Source: a bacterium
GTDB lineage: Bacteria > Myxococcota_A > Bradymonadia > UBA7976 > UBA1532
Reading direction: 5' to 3'
DNA length: 64,000 nt
NCBI GenBank assembly: GCA_030427205.1
Contig: JAUHXC010000020.1
Coordinates: 124,001 to 188,000 of the forward strand
Both the position numbers and the translations under genes were made by a program. Position 1 is the stretch's first letter; each line of letters begins with the position of its first letter. The notes below the pieces were generated by a model that worked only from the letters and a program-made list of their open reading frames with translations, made no database searches and was not told where the DNA came from. This document shows, piece by piece, positions 1 through 9,041 of this stretch.

Positions 1-1218
1 GGGCGCGATCGGGTCTGGCTGCGGCAGGTGATGCGGCAGGCCGACCGGGTGATGGTGGTGGCCGACGCGGCTGACGATCCGCGCCCCACCACCATCGACC
101 GCGAAGCGGGCGCGGCCCGCGCGCCCTACGTGCTGGTGCTGCTGCAGCCGGCCGACATCGAATACGCGTCGAACACCGCCCGCTGGCTGCGCGGCCGCGA
201 GCCGGCGATGCATCTGCACGTGCGCGCGGGCAATCGGGCCGACGTCGCCCGCTGCATGCGGCTCGTCACCGGCCGCGGGCGCGGGGTCGCCTTCGCCGGC
301 GCGTCGAGCCGCGGCCTGGGCTATTGCGGCATGATCCAGGCCCTCGAGGAGCTGGCCGTCGCGCCCGATATCGTCAGCGGCAACAGCTCGGGCGCGCTCG
401 GCGCGGCCTTCATGGCGATCGAGCTCGACAGCGCGCGGGTCCAGAGCGCCTCCCTGGCGGCCTACGCCGCCCTGCGGCCGACCCCGACGGCGCTGACGTT
501 GCCCATCGTCTCGTTGATGACCGGCGGCCGCTTCACCCGCTTTCTGCAGCAGACCTTCGGCGACGTGCACCTCGAGGATCTGCTGGTGCCCTGCGTGCTG
601 ACCGCCGTCGACCTGGGCACGCTGTCGATGGTCGACATGCGGACCGGCCCGCTGTGGCGCGCGGTGCGGGCCTCGATGTCGCTGCCGGCCTACTATCCGC
701 CGGTGGTCGCCGATCATCGGGTGCTCGTCGACGGCGGGGTCTTGCAGAACATCCCGGTGGGCCCGCTCGATGGCTGCTGCCACAAGGGCTTCGTGCTGAT
801 CGGCGACCTCAGCCAGGACGCGGTGGGCTTCACCGACGTGGCCCGCTACGGCGCCGTCCTCTCGGGCTGGCGGCTGCTCTGGCGGCGGCTGTGGCCCTTC
901 GGTCGGCGCAAGAGCTACCCGACCATGCCCGAGGTGCTCTTCCGCACCGCGTGCCTCGCCAGCTTGCGCAACCAGGAGGCGCTCTTGCGTCAGCCCCATC
1001 CCAGCTGGCTGCACCTGCGGCCCGAGACGCCGCCCATCGGCTTGTTCGACGCCGAGGCGCTGATCCCGCGCCTCATCGAAGATACCCGGCGCCACACCCT
1101 CGACATGCTCACCGGCAGCGACCGGCCCGCGGTGCGGGCGGCGCTGGCCGACGCGTCCGTGCCTGCTGTGGGCCGGGCGCTGCCCGCTCACTCGCCCATG
1201 CCCTTGGAGGCCCCATGA
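1..1218 (+). CDS. Patatin-like phospholipase of the NTE family, 5' end outside window
   Basis: Predicted serine esterase or lysophospholipase at the inner membrane. The frame is open from base 1, so the true start lies upstream. The first 30 codons read like the linker (RQADRV..V) that joins cyclic-nucleotide-binding domains to the patatin domain in NTE-type proteins, so an upstream cNMP domain is likely but not visible. Patatin signatures follow: an oxyanion loop variant GASSRG at 298-315, the nucleophile elbow GNSSG at 379-393 (Ser at 385) and the dyad Asp in DGG at 730. The stop overlaps the next start by 4 bp (ATGA), so it is translationally coupled to the monooxygenase. In this cluster it could trim or release an acyl product. 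The family call is firm; the substrate is unknown. Confidence 0.85.
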   Translation, partial: GRDRVWLRQVMRQADRVMVVADAADDPRPTTIDREAGAARAPYVLVLLQPADIEYASNTARWLRGREPAMHLHVRAGNRADVARCMRLVTGRGRGVAFAGASSRGLGYCGMIQALEELAVAPDIVSGNSSGALGAAFMAIELDSARVQSASLAAYAALRPTPTALTLPIVSLMTGGRFTRFLQQTFGDVHLEDLLVPCVLTAVDLGTLSMVDMRTGPLWRAVRASMSLPAYYPPVVADHRVLVDGGVLQNIPVGPLDGCCHKGFVLIGDLSQDAVGFTDVARYGAVLSGWRLLWRRLWPFGRRKSYPTMPEVLFRTACLASLRNQEALLRQPHPSWLHLRPETPPIGLFDAEALIPRLIEDTRRHTLDMLTGSDRPAVRAALADASVPAVGRALPAHSPMPLEAP

Positions 1219-3023
1219 CCCCTACGACCGACGCCGCGAACGCCAACGACGACAGCACTCTCGACAGCTCCTCCGACACCACCTTCGACAGTCGCTTCGA
1301 CAGTAGCTTCGACACCTGCATCATCGGCGCCGGCTGGTCCGGCATCCTCGCCTGCAAGTACTTCAAGGCCGCCGGCTTCAACCCGGTCGTGCTCGAGCGC
1401 AACGCCTACTTCGGCGGGGTCTGGCGCCACGACCCGGGCCGGGCGACCGGCGGGGTGATGGCGTCGACGTTCACCACGTCGTCGAAGACCGTCACCGAGA
1501 TGAGCGACTTCCCCATGCCCGACGAGATCCCGCATTTTCCGCGGCACTCGCAGATCATGGACTACCTGCACGACTACGTGGAGCACTTCGAGCTCGAGCC
1601 GCACTTCCGGCTCGGCAACGGCGCGGCCCACGTCGAGAAGCACGGCGATGGCTGGCGGGTGACCGGCGACGACGGCGCGGTCTTCGCCGTCGCCCGGGTA
1701 GTCGTCTGCTCCGGCGTGCACCAGGAGGCCACCGACTCGGGGCGCGGGCAGTTCGCCGACTTCCCCGGCGAGGTCATCCACAGCACCCGGCTCGAGAGCC
1801 GCCTCGACGAGCTGCGCGGCAAGCGGGTGCTGCTCGTGGGCAGCGGCGAGACGGCCAGCGACGTGGCGACCGAGATCAGCCGGCTGACGCCGCACCTGGC
1901 GTGCAGCTCGCCCAACGGGCAGTGGATCGTCTCCCGGGTCTCGAACCTGCACGCGACCGAGCCGTTCCTGCTCGACCACATGTCGAGCCCGGCCAAGCTG
2001 CTCACCGACCCCTTCGACGCGGCGTTCTGGGGCTGCGAGTCGATCGAGACCTTCTACGGCCGCTCGGGTCACGGCATCCCCGAGTGGCAGACCGATCGGC
2101 CGTATCAGGGGCAGTTCCTCAACAAGAACCCGTCGCTGATCGAGCTGTGGCGCGCCGGGCAGCTCGTCGCCCGCCCGCGCATCGCGGCGGTGGAGGGGGC
2201 GACGGTGTCGTTCGTCGACGGCGCGCGGGACGACTACGACGTCATCGTGCTGTGCACCGGCTTCGATACGGTCTTCCCGTTCCTGCCGGCGCCGTACGAT
2301 ACCCGGCCGGTCAACGACCACTTCAAGATGATCCTGTCCGACGACGACAGCCTGAGCTTCGTCGGCTTCGCCCGGCCGGTGGTCGGCTCGATCCCGGCCA
2401 TCGCCGAGATGCAGGCCCGCTGTCTGGCGGCGATGTACGCCGGCGAGATCCCCGTGCCGGGCAACCGCGAGGCGGTCATCGCCCGGGACAAGGCCATCGC
2501 GATGCAGCGCTTCCAGAGCAAGCGGCTCAGCGGGCTGGTCGACATGGCGCAGTACATCACCGAGCTGGCGCTGTGGCTCGGCGCGCAGCCGGATTATCTG
2601 CGGCTGGTCCTCGAGCGGCCGTGGAACGCCGTCACCCTGTTGACCGCGCCGTACAACGGGGCGCGCATGTGGCTCAACGACCCCGGCGAGCAGGATCGGG
2701 TCATCGAGCGGCTGAAGTCCCAGAGCCACCCGTTCTTGTCCAACGCGGCGATGTGGGGCCACGCGCTGTACACCAACATCTTCCCCCGGCGCCCCGAGCG
2801 GACCTATCACACCCGGCGCTTCATGGGCCTGCGCAAGGCGGTGGGGCTGGTCCTCTCGCCGTTCTTCATGCCCGCCGCCTTCATGATGGGCCCGCCGACG
2901 GTCTTCAAGACGGTCTACGGCGCCGCGATGCTGCTGGCCCTCTCGCCGGCGCTGGTCTGGCGCCGCATCGAGGGGCAGCGCAAGCACCGGCGCATCCTCG
3001 AGGACTTCGCGCCCGCCGGCTGA
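1215..3023 (+). CDS. Flavin-containing monooxygenase (FMO/BVMO type)
   Basis: FAD- and NADPH-dependent oxygenase of 602 residues. The FAD Rossmann motif GAGWSG lies at residues 38-43, an FMO signature F-x-G-x3-H starts near residue 183, and the NADPH motif GSGETA is near 209-214. The last 50 residues hold a hydrophobic stretch that may attach the enzyme to the membrane. The ATG at 1215 overlaps the previous stop; an in-frame ATG at 324 was rejected because it runs through the patatin gene in another frame. The N-terminus has an unusual Asp/Ser/Phe-rich imperfect repeat (FDSRFDSSFD) before the flavin fold. It could hydroxylate a lipid, or oxidise an N or a ketone; motifs alone do not separate FMO from Baeyer-Villiger activity. 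Confidence 0.88.
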   Translation: MTPTTDAANANDDSTLDSSSDTTFDSRFDSSFDTCIIGAGWSGILACKYFKAAGFNPVVLERNAYFGGVWRHDPGRATGGVMASTFTTSSKTVTEMSDFPMPDEIPHFPRHSQIMDYLHDYVEHFELEPHFRLGNGAAHVEKHGDGWRVTGDDGAVFAVARVVVCSGVHQEATDSGRGQFADFPGEVIHSTRLESRLDELRGKRVLLVGSGETASDVATEISRLTPHLACSSPNGQWIVSRVSNLHATEPFLLDHMSSPAKLLTDPFDAAFWGCESIETFYGRSGHGIPEWQTDRPYQGQFLNKNPSLIELWRAGQLVARPRIAAVEGATVSFVDGARDDYDVIVLCTGFDTVFPFLPAPYDTRPVNDHFKMILSDDDSLSFVGFARPVVGSIPAIAEMQARCLAAMYAGEIPVPGNREAVIARDKAIAMQRFQSKRLSGLVDMAQYITELALWLGAQPDYLRLVLERPWNAVTLLTAPYNGARMWLNDPGEQDRVIERLKSQSHPFLSNAAMWGHALYTNIFPRRPERTYHTRRFMGLRKAVGLVLSPFFMPAAFMMGPPTVFKTVYGAAMLLALSPALVWRRIEGQRKHRRILEDFAPAG

Positions 3024-3029
3024 GCCGAG

Positions 3030-3066
3030 CCCGGCGCCGGGCCGTTTAGAGATCCCTCTATAGAGG
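3030..3066. other. Two short palindromes in the gap before the PhyH gene
   Basis: Perfect 12-bp palindromes CCCGGCGCCGGG (3030-3041) and CCTCTATAGAGG (3055-3066) lie in the 122-bp gap between the monooxygenase stop and the dioxygenase start. This is the largest gap in the cluster, so a terminator/promoter boundary or an operator is plausible. Neither palindrome has a loop or a T-run. Confidence 0.3.
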
Positions 3067-3145
3067 CACGTCGGTGGCATCTCCTACCGTCCAGAAGTCG
3101 CCGCGTGACGGCGGCATCTGGTCGACCACGGGTGAGGAGACGCCG

Positions 3146-3955
3146 ATGTCTGCCGCGAATCGACGCGCCGCGCTGGCCCGCGATGGCTTCGTGGTCCTGC
3201 CATCCGCCGTCTCGGCGGCGTGGCTGACGCACCTCTCCGCCGCGCTCGAGGCGGCGCTCGACCACCCGTCGCCGCTCGGGCAGCAGTTCGCCCGCGACGG
3301 CGGCGCCTTCTACAGCGACCTCTACCTCTCGGCGTCGTTTCCGGCCTTTCGCCGCTTCACCGCCGAGTCGGGCATCGGCGCGCTCGTGGCCGCGGTGACC
3401 GGCATGGCGCGGGTGATGCTCTTCACCGACGAGCTGCTCGTCAAAGAGGCGGGCACGCTCGCCGAGACGCCGTGGCATCACGACAGCCCCTACTGGCCGG
3501 TGGCCGGTGAGCAGATCTACTCGCTGTGGATCCCGCTCGACGACGTCGACGCCGAGAGCGGCGCGCTGGAGTTCGTGCGCGGATCCCATCGCTGGGGCCG
3601 CGCCTTCGGCCCGATCGACTTCGGCTCGGGCGTCGCGCGGCGCACCCGGGCGGATGAAGAGCCGCTGCCGGACATCGACGCGGTCGTGCCGCCCGATCAG
3701 CGGGCGCTGGCCCCCTGCCGGGCGGGCGACGCGCTGATCTTCCACGGCTCGACGCTGCACCGCGCCTCGGGCAACCGCCGCGGCGATCGGCGGCGGCGGG
3801 CGGTCGTGCTGCGGCTCGTCGGCCCCGACGTGCGCTTCGATCCGCGGCCGACGACCCTGCCGCTGATCTGGGCGCCGCGCCTCGCGCCCGGTGAGGCGCT
3901 CGACGGCGACCCGCTCTTCCCCGTTCTGTACCCGCGGCCGGCGGCCTGCCCCTGA
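3146..3955 (+). CDS. Phytanoyl-CoA dioxygenase (PhyH) family hydroxylase
   Basis: Fe(II)/2-oxoglutarate oxygenase of 269 residues, expected to hydroxylate an acyl chain or amino-acid carbon. The iron-binding HxD is His111-His112-Asp113 in WHHDSPYW, the distal His is near residue 205 in STLHRASGN, and an Arg-rich strand supplies the 2-oxoglutarate Arg. I start it at ATG 3146 because GGTGAGGAG (3131-3139) stands 6 nt upstream; the in-frame start at 3074 has no ribosome site and would add a non-conserved leader. It begins a run of seven tightly packed genes to 10894, 15 nt before the sulfotransferase. A hydroxyl installed here would be a natural acceptor for that enzyme. Confidence 0.88.
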   Translation: MSAANRRAALARDGFVVLPSAVSAAWLTHLSAALEAALDHPSPLGQQFARDGGAFYSDLYLSASFPAFRRFTAESGIGALVAAVTGMARVMLFTDELLVKEAGTLAETPWHHDSPYWPVAGEQIYSLWIPLDDVDAESGALEFVRGSHRWGRAFGPIDFGSGVARRTRADEEPLPDIDAVVPPDQRALAPCRAGDALIFHGSTLHRASGNRRGDRRRRAVVLRLVGPDVRFDPRPTTLPLIWAPRLAPGEALDGDPLFPVLYPRPAACP

Positions 3956-3970
3956 TCCCGGAGCCCTGCG

Positions 3971-4747
3971 ATGTTCGATCGTCTCGAGACCTACTGCATG
4001 TTCTTCGGCTACCCGCGCAGCGGGCACAGCCTCGTCGGCGCCCTGCTCGACGCCCACCCCGAGGCGCTGGTGAGCATCGAGCTCGACGCGCTCGCCCGCG
4101 TGCGCGACGGCGTCGGCCGGGCGCAGCTCTTCGCCGAGATCGTGGGCCACGGGCGCCGCTTCGAAGCCGGCGGTCGGCGGCACATGGGCTACGACTACGC
4201 CGTGCCCGGCGCGTGGCAGGGGCGGGCGACCACGCTCAAGGTCATCGGCGACAAGAAGGGCGGGCGCTCGTCGTGGTGGCTGCACGACGAGCCAGACGTG
4301 CTCGACCGGCTGCGCGAGACGGTGCAGCTGCCGGTGCGCTTCATCCACGTGGTGCGCAGCGTATGGGACAACATCGCCACCATCAGCACCCGCGGCATGG
4401 ACCTCGACCGGGCCATCGCCTGGTACTTCGAGACCTGTGAGGCGGTCGCCGGCATCAAGGCGCGGGTCCCGGCCGCCGATGTCTTCGAGATGCGCCACGA
4501 GGCGCTGCTGGCCGACCCTCGGCGCCGGCTCTTCGAGCTGGCCGACTTCCTCGGGCTCGCCCGGGATCCGCGCTGGGCGCAGGCCTGCGAGGCCATGATC
4601 GACCCCACGCCGAGCCGCAGCCGTTCTCGCGTGCAGTGGACCCCGGCCCGGCTGGCGGCGGTGCGGCGGCAGCTGCCGCGCTTCCCGTGGCTCGACCAGC
4701 GCGATCTCGACTTCGACCCCGAGCCGTCGGCGTGCCGGGCGGCATGA
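3971..4747 (+). CDS. PAPS-dependent sulfotransferase family protein
   Basis: 258 residues. The 5'-phosphosulfate loop is GYPRSGHS at residues 13-20, matching the P-R-S-G-[TH]-[ST] loop of carbohydrate and lipid sulfotransferases, and a 3'-phosphate-binding RSVWDN motif lies near residues 129-135. No signal peptide is seen, so it should act in the cytoplasm where PAPS is made. Its stop overlaps the FAAL gene start by 4 bp. It probably sulfates a hydroxyl on the lipid made by this cluster. A second, unrelated-looking sulfotransferase at 9038 suggests either two sulfation sites or two acceptors. Confidence 0.82.
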   Translation: MFDRLETYCMFFGYPRSGHSLVGALLDAHPEALVSIELDALARVRDGVGRAQLFAEIVGHGRRFEAGGRRHMGYDYAVPGAWQGRATTLKVIGDKKGGRSSWWLHDEPDVLDRLRETVQLPVRFIHVVRSVWDNIATISTRGMDLDRAIAWYFETCEAVAGIKARVPAADVFEMRHEALLADPRRRLFELADFLGLARDPRWAQACEAMIDPTPSRSRSRVQWTPARLAAVRRQLPRFPWLDQRDLDFDPEPSACRAA

Positions 4748-7700
4748 GCGGCCGGCCCCCCGAACACGTCGTCGACCTCGTCAGCCGCTTCCGCGGCCAC
4801 GCCGCCCGACGGCCCGACGCGCCGGCCTTCGCCTGGTTCGATCGCCGCTGCGCGGTGCAGACCGCCTACGACAACGCCGGCTTCCTCGCCCGCTGCGAGG
4901 GGCTGGCCGGGGCGTTGCTCGCCAAGGGCTGTCGCCCCGGCGCGCCGGTCTTGCTGCTGCACCCGCCCGGGGCGGCGTTCTTCGAGTCGTTCTTCGCCTG
5001 CCTGCTCGCCGGGCTGGTGCCGGTGCCCGCCTATCCCCCCGATCCGCTCGGGCGCGGGCCGCGGCTCGACTTCGTCACGACGGTCTGCGTGCGCATGGGC
5101 ATCGAGGTCGCGCTGACCACCGCCCGCTACGACCGCGCGCGCAAGCTGGGCAACGTGCGCCACGTCTTCGGGCGCGCCGGCGGGTGGCCGTCGGTGCGCT
5201 GGATCGCCACCGATCGCCTCGCGCCGGGGGCCGCGCCGCCCCCGCGGCGACCCGCGGCGCACGACCTGGCGTTCGTGCAGTTCACCTCGGGCTCGACCCG
5301 CGACCCGCGGGGCGTGCGCATCACCCACGGCAACCTGATGCACAACCTGCGGGTGAACTCGGCGGGCGGTGACATGGACCCGCGGTGCCGCATGGTCTCC
5401 TGGCTGCCGCAGTACCACGACCTGGGGCTGGTCAACGTCTTCCTCTGCGCGCTCTACGTCGGCTGCCCGGTCTGGCTGTGCAGCCCGCTGGACTTCATCG
5501 CCGAGCCGTCGATCTGGCCCGAGATGATGCACCGCGTCCGGGCGACGCACTCCGGCGCCCCCGACTTCGCCTACGCCTATACGCTGCGCCGCACCACGCC
5601 GGCGCAGCGGCGGCGCTGGGATCTGTCGGCGCTGGCGTGCACCGTCTCGGGGGGCGAGGCGGTGCGCCCGGCGACCGTGCGCGCGTTCGCCGAGGCCTTC
5701 GCGCCGTCCGGGCTGCGGCGCAGCGCGCTCTTCGGCGGCTACGGGCAGGCGGAGCACGTCGTCGGCATGGTCGGCGGCACGGTGCGCATCATCACCGTGG
5801 ACGGGCTGGCCCTCGTCCGCGAGGGCGCGCTGGTGCCCGTCGCCGCGGACCACGCGCGGGCCCACGAACTGGCCAGCTCGGGGCGGCCGTTCGAGGGGGT
5901 CGAGCTGCGCATCGTCGACCCCGAGACCGGGGCGGCGCTGCCGCCCGGCCGGATCGGCGAGATCTGGGCCTGCTCGCCGAGCGTCTCGCCGGGCTACGTC
6001 GACGCGCCGGCCCACACCGCCGCGGTCTTCGAGAATCGGCTCGACGGCGACGACCGCCACTGGCTGCGCACCGGCGATCTGGGCGCGCTCGACGAGGGCG
6101 ACCTCTTCGTGACGGGCCGGCTCAAGGACCTGATCATCGTGCGCGGCCGCAACGTGATGCCGTCCGATGTCGAGCATCGCATCCGCGCGGCGGGGCTGGT
6201 CGAGGTGCGGCCGGGCGGGGTGGCGGTCTTCGGCGTCGAGCAGGACGGCGAGGAGGTGCTCGCCGCGGCCGTCGAGCTGCGCGACGACCGGCTCGAGCCG
6301 TCGGCGCGGGCGGCGCTGGCCGAGCGCATCAAGGTGCTGATCGCCGCCGACGGTCTGCACCTCGCCCGGCTCCAGCTCGTGCGCAAGGGCGCGGTGCCCA
6401 AGACCACCAGCGGCAAGCTGCAGCGGGCGCGCTGCGCGGCGCTGCTGGCCGAGGGGCGGCCGATCGGCGGGCAGCCGCCGCTCTTCGAGGCCCGCTGGGC
6501 GCCGCCCGAGCCGGACCTGGACGCCGACGATACCTTCGTGACGGCGTTGGCCGCGGCCCGCGGGCAGACCGGCGAGGCCCGGGCGAGCGCCGTTCGGGCG
6601 GCGTCGATCGCGTGGCTCGTCTCCGGCGTCGAGCGCGCGGGCGCCGCGGTCGAACACCCGCTCCTGCCCGACGGGGCGGCGCTCGACGACGCCACGCTGG
6701 CCGAGCTGGGCCTCGACTCGCTGCGTACCGTCGCGTTCTTCGACGCCGTCGAGCGCGGGCTCGGCGTCAGCGGGCCGCGGCTGACGCTCTACGGGCTGGA
6801 GACCTTCGGGGCGCTGATGGCTTGGCTCGCCGATCCGTCGTCGGACGCGGCGGCGCGCGCTCCGCTCACCGCGCGCTCGCCGACCGAGCCGGTGCCCGCC
6901 ACCGCGTTTCAGCGGTTGATCTTTCACGACCACGGCGCGGCGCCCGGGGCGCTGATGCTGCTGGAGGTCGAGGGTCCGGCGACCGAGGCGGCGGTGCGGC
7001 GGGCGCTGGCCGCGCTGCTCACCCGCCACGACCTGCTGCGCGCAGGCTTCGAGGAGCTCGACGGGCGGCTGATGATCGTGCCGCGCCCGGCTCCGAGCGG
7101 CGCCGCTGGCGTCCCGCTGGCGGCGGTCGTCGACCCGGACGCGCCGAACGGGGCCCTGCTCGCGACCCTGCGGCGGCCGCTCGACGTGGCGCGCGAGCGC
7201 CTGATCCGGGTCGTATTCGCGCCGGGTGAGCCGTCGCGGCTCGGGCTGGCGCTGCATCACCTGGCCTACGACGGCGTCGCGCTCAACGCGCTGCTCGAAG
7301 AGTTCATCGAGGCGCTGGCGGCCTGCGCGGCGGGCGAGCGGCCGACCCATGCGCCGACGCCGTCGTTCCTGGCGCTCGCCGCGGAGCACGCGGCAGACGA
7401 GGCCGGGGCGCGCGCTGCGGAGGACGCCGACGGCGCCGATCCCGGTGCTCGTTGGTGGCGCGAGACCCTGGCCGACGTGCCCTGGCCGGTGCCCGTGCCC
7501 CATGACATCACGCCCGCGGCCCGCTCCTTGGTGAACGCCGGCCGCTTCGACATCGCGGCGGCCGACGTCGCCGCGCTGACTGCGCTCGCCCGCGGGCACG
7601 ACGCGACCCTCAACGCCCTGGTCGGGCTGGCGTGGGCCCGGGCCATGGGCGCCGCGCTCGGCGTCGACACCGTCGCCTGCGGGCACCCCATCTCGCTGCG

Positions 7701-8193
7701 CGACGGCCGCACCCGCGCGGTCTGCGGGCCGCTGGTCAACGACGTGATCCTGCCGCTGCCGGCCGACGCCGGGCCGCTGCCCGACGCGCTGCGCCGCGTC
7801 GGTCGCCTGCTGCGCGACGCCGGTCTGCACGGCGCGGTGCCGTTCGAGACCCAGCGGGCGTATCTGCCGCCGGGGGACGGCTGCCCGGCGCTCTACGCCT
7901 TCCACGATCTGGACCGCATGGCCCTCGGAGCCGGCGCGGGCGCCCTGCGCGCCGGGCGCCCGCACACCGCCGGGCCGCTGACCCTGCGTCGGCTGCCCGT
8001 CGACCCGCTCGGCGGGCCGCGGCCCTTCGACTACTTCGCGGTCGCCGAGCTGGCCGAGGGGCGCTTGAGCTGCACGCTGCGGGTCGAGGCGAGCCGGGTG
8101 GGCATGGCCTTCGGCGCGGGCGTCGTCGACCGCTGGTGCAGATGCCTTCGACGTCTGGCGGACGCCGCGCCGAGCGGAGGTGCCGCGCGATGA
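4744..8193 (+). CDS. Fatty acyl-AMP ligase - carrier protein - condensation domain fusion
   Basis: 1149-residue NRPS/PKS loading enzyme. The adenylation part (about 1-590) looks like a FAAL: the FTSGSTRDP ATP loop, the PAYPPD segment typical of acyl-AMP ligases, and the catalytic Lys in TSGKLQR near 558. The carrier domain has GLDSL with its phosphopantetheine Ser at about 659. A condensation domain (about 720-1145) carries an intact HHLAYDG at 838-844. It should load a fatty acid onto its own carrier and condense it with an amine or alcohol. No amino-acid adenylation, reductase or thioesterase domain is present, so the acceptor must come in trans or be a free small molecule. Start ATG 4744 overlaps the sulfotransferase stop; the frame also opens at 4636 without support. 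Confidence 0.88.
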   Translation: MSGRPPEHVVDLVSRFRGHAARRPDAPAFAWFDRRCAVQTAYDNAGFLARCEGLAGALLAKGCRPGAPVLLLHPPGAAFFESFFACLLAGLVPVPAYPPDPLGRGPRLDFVTTVCVRMGIEVALTTARYDRARKLGNVRHVFGRAGGWPSVRWIATDRLAPGAAPPPRRPAAHDLAFVQFTSGSTRDPRGVRITHGNLMHNLRVNSAGGDMDPRCRMVSWLPQYHDLGLVNVFLCALYVGCPVWLCSPLDFIAEPSIWPEMMHRVRATHSGAPDFAYAYTLRRTTPAQRRRWDLSALACTVSGGEAVRPATVRAFAEAFAPSGLRRSALFGGYGQAEHVVGMVGGTVRIITVDGLALVREGALVPVAADHARAHELASSGRPFEGVELRIVDPETGAALPPGRIGEIWACSPSVSPGYVDAPAHTAAVFENRLDGDDRHWLRTGDLGALDEGDLFVTGRLKDLIIVRGRNVMPSDVEHRIRAAGLVEVRPGGVAVFGVEQDGEEVLAAAVELRDDRLEPSARAALAERIKVLIAADGLHLARLQLVRKGAVPKTTSGKLQRARCAALLAEGRPIGGQPPLFEARWAPPEPDLDADDTFVTALAAARGQTGEARASAVRAASIAWLVSGVERAGAAVEHPLLPDGAALDDATLAELGLDSLRTVAFFDAVERGLGVSGPRLTLYGLETFGALMAWLADPSSDAAARAPLTARSPTEPVPATAFQRLIFHDHGAAPGALMLLEVEGPATEAAVRRALAALLTRHDLLRAGFEELDGRLMIVPRPAPSGAAGVPLAAVVDPDAPNGALLATLRRPLDVARERLIRVVFAPGEPSRLGLALHHLAYDGVALNALLEEFIEALAACAAGERPTHAPTPSFLALAAEHAADEAGARAAEDADGADPGARWWRETLADVPWPVPVPHDITPAARSLVNAGRFDIAAADVAALTALARGHDATLNALVGLAWARAMGAALGVDTVACGHPISLRDGRTRAVCGPLVNDVILPLPADAGPLPDALRRVGRLLRDAGLHGAVPFETQRAYLPPGDGCPALYAFHDLDRMALGAGAGALRAGRPHTAGPLTLRRLPVDPLGGPRPFDYFAVAELAEGRLSCTLRVEASRVGMAFGAGVVDRWCRCLRRLADAAPSGGAAR

Positions 8194-9041
8194 CCACGCT
8201 CGTCGAGCTGAACGCCGAGATGGACCCCGTCGCCGCGGTCCAGCGCCTGTACGCCCACGTCGACGCGCTCGGCCCGCGCCCGCGCCCCGGCGCGCTGCTG
8301 GCCCTGCGGGTGGTCGATCCGGCGATGGGGGACGGGCGGCGGCTGCTGGCCTGCGGCCGCGTCCTGGCGATGCGGCTGACCTGGGCCTGGACCGCGCACG
8401 GCCGGCCCGAGCCGCCGATCGACCTGCGCGCCGATCCGACGGCCGCCGCGCGGCGGTTGGTGGCGACCGGCTGCCTCTATGGCCTGGCCGCTGAGCGGGA
8501 GGCGGTCACCGCCGTGCGCCGGCTGATCCAGCGCTGGGCGGTCGACCGGGGCACGGCGCCGGTGTGCGTCGACCACGCCATCCGCCGCGGCGAGCGCGGG
8601 CTCGGCTTCTCGGTCGGGCACCTCGCGGCCTTCGAGCCGGCGCGCGCAGCCGCACCGCACCCGGTCATCGGCCCGCGTTTGCAGGCCATTCACGACGATC
8701 ACCCGCGGCTGCGCCAGGCCGTGCTCGAACAGGCGCCGTGGGATGCGCGGGCGGCGCGGGCGGCGTTGCGCCGGGCCGACGCGCACCTCGACGCGATGCG
8801 GGTCGTCGGCGACGTGCTCGCCGGCTGGGCCCATGGCGCCCGCGCCGGGTGCCGCTCCGAGCGCCGGCGGCGGCTCGATCTGGTCGTGCGCTGGCTGAGC
8901 GGCGAGGCCGGCGAGGTCGAGGCGCGCCTGCGTCGCCTGCAGGCGGCGACCCGTCGGCGCTGGGCGACGTTCCACTGGCAGTCGGAGTTCTCCGAGCTCG
9001 AGCAGCAGCCCGTCCCCCGGGCGTATCAGGAGGCCGTATGA
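8190..9041 (+). CDS. Degenerate Eco57I/N6-adenine methylase-like protein
   Basis: 283 residues with no signal or membrane segment. Two stretches resemble type IIG/Eco57I-like DNA methylases: VVDPAMGDG near residues 41-49 mirrors the SAM-binding motif LDPACGSG, and CLYGLAAEREAV near 95-106 followed by a VDHAIRRG block near 127-134 mirrors the CIYGVDxNPxAVEL...FLDxHIRCG block. The Asp of GVD and the NPPY catalytic motif of those enzymes are absent, and the protein is far shorter than a working methylase. It is either an inactive relic or a methylase fold reused for small-molecule chemistry. It sits mid-operon (ATGA junctions on both sides; ribosome site GGAGG at 8176-8180), which argues for a real role. 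Family assignment is by eye. Confidence 0.6.
   Translation: MTTLVELNAEMDPVAAVQRLYAHVDALGPRPRPGALLALRVVDPAMGDGRRLLACGRVLAMRLTWAWTAHGRPEPPIDLRADPTAAARRLVATGCLYGLAAEREAVTAVRRLIQRWAVDRGTAPVCVDHAIRRGERGLGFSVGHLAAFEPARAAAPHPVIGPRLQAIHDDHPRLRQAVLEQAPWDARAARAALRRADAHLDAMRVVGDVLAGWAHGARAGCRSERRRRLDLVVRWLSGEAGEVEARLRRLQAATRRRWATFHWQSEFSELEQQPVPRAYQEAV

Noticed and set aside
324..1214. Long plus-strand reading frame fused in front of the monooxygenase
   Set aside because: It lies over the patatin gene in another frame and is Arg/Ala/Pro-rich without motifs; the FAD fold begins after ATG 1215.
4195..7965. 1256-codon minus-strand frame across the FAAL gene
   Set aside because: High-G+C antisense shadow: Arg/Gly/His-rich, no domain, while the plus strand carries intact adenylation, carrier and condensation motifs.
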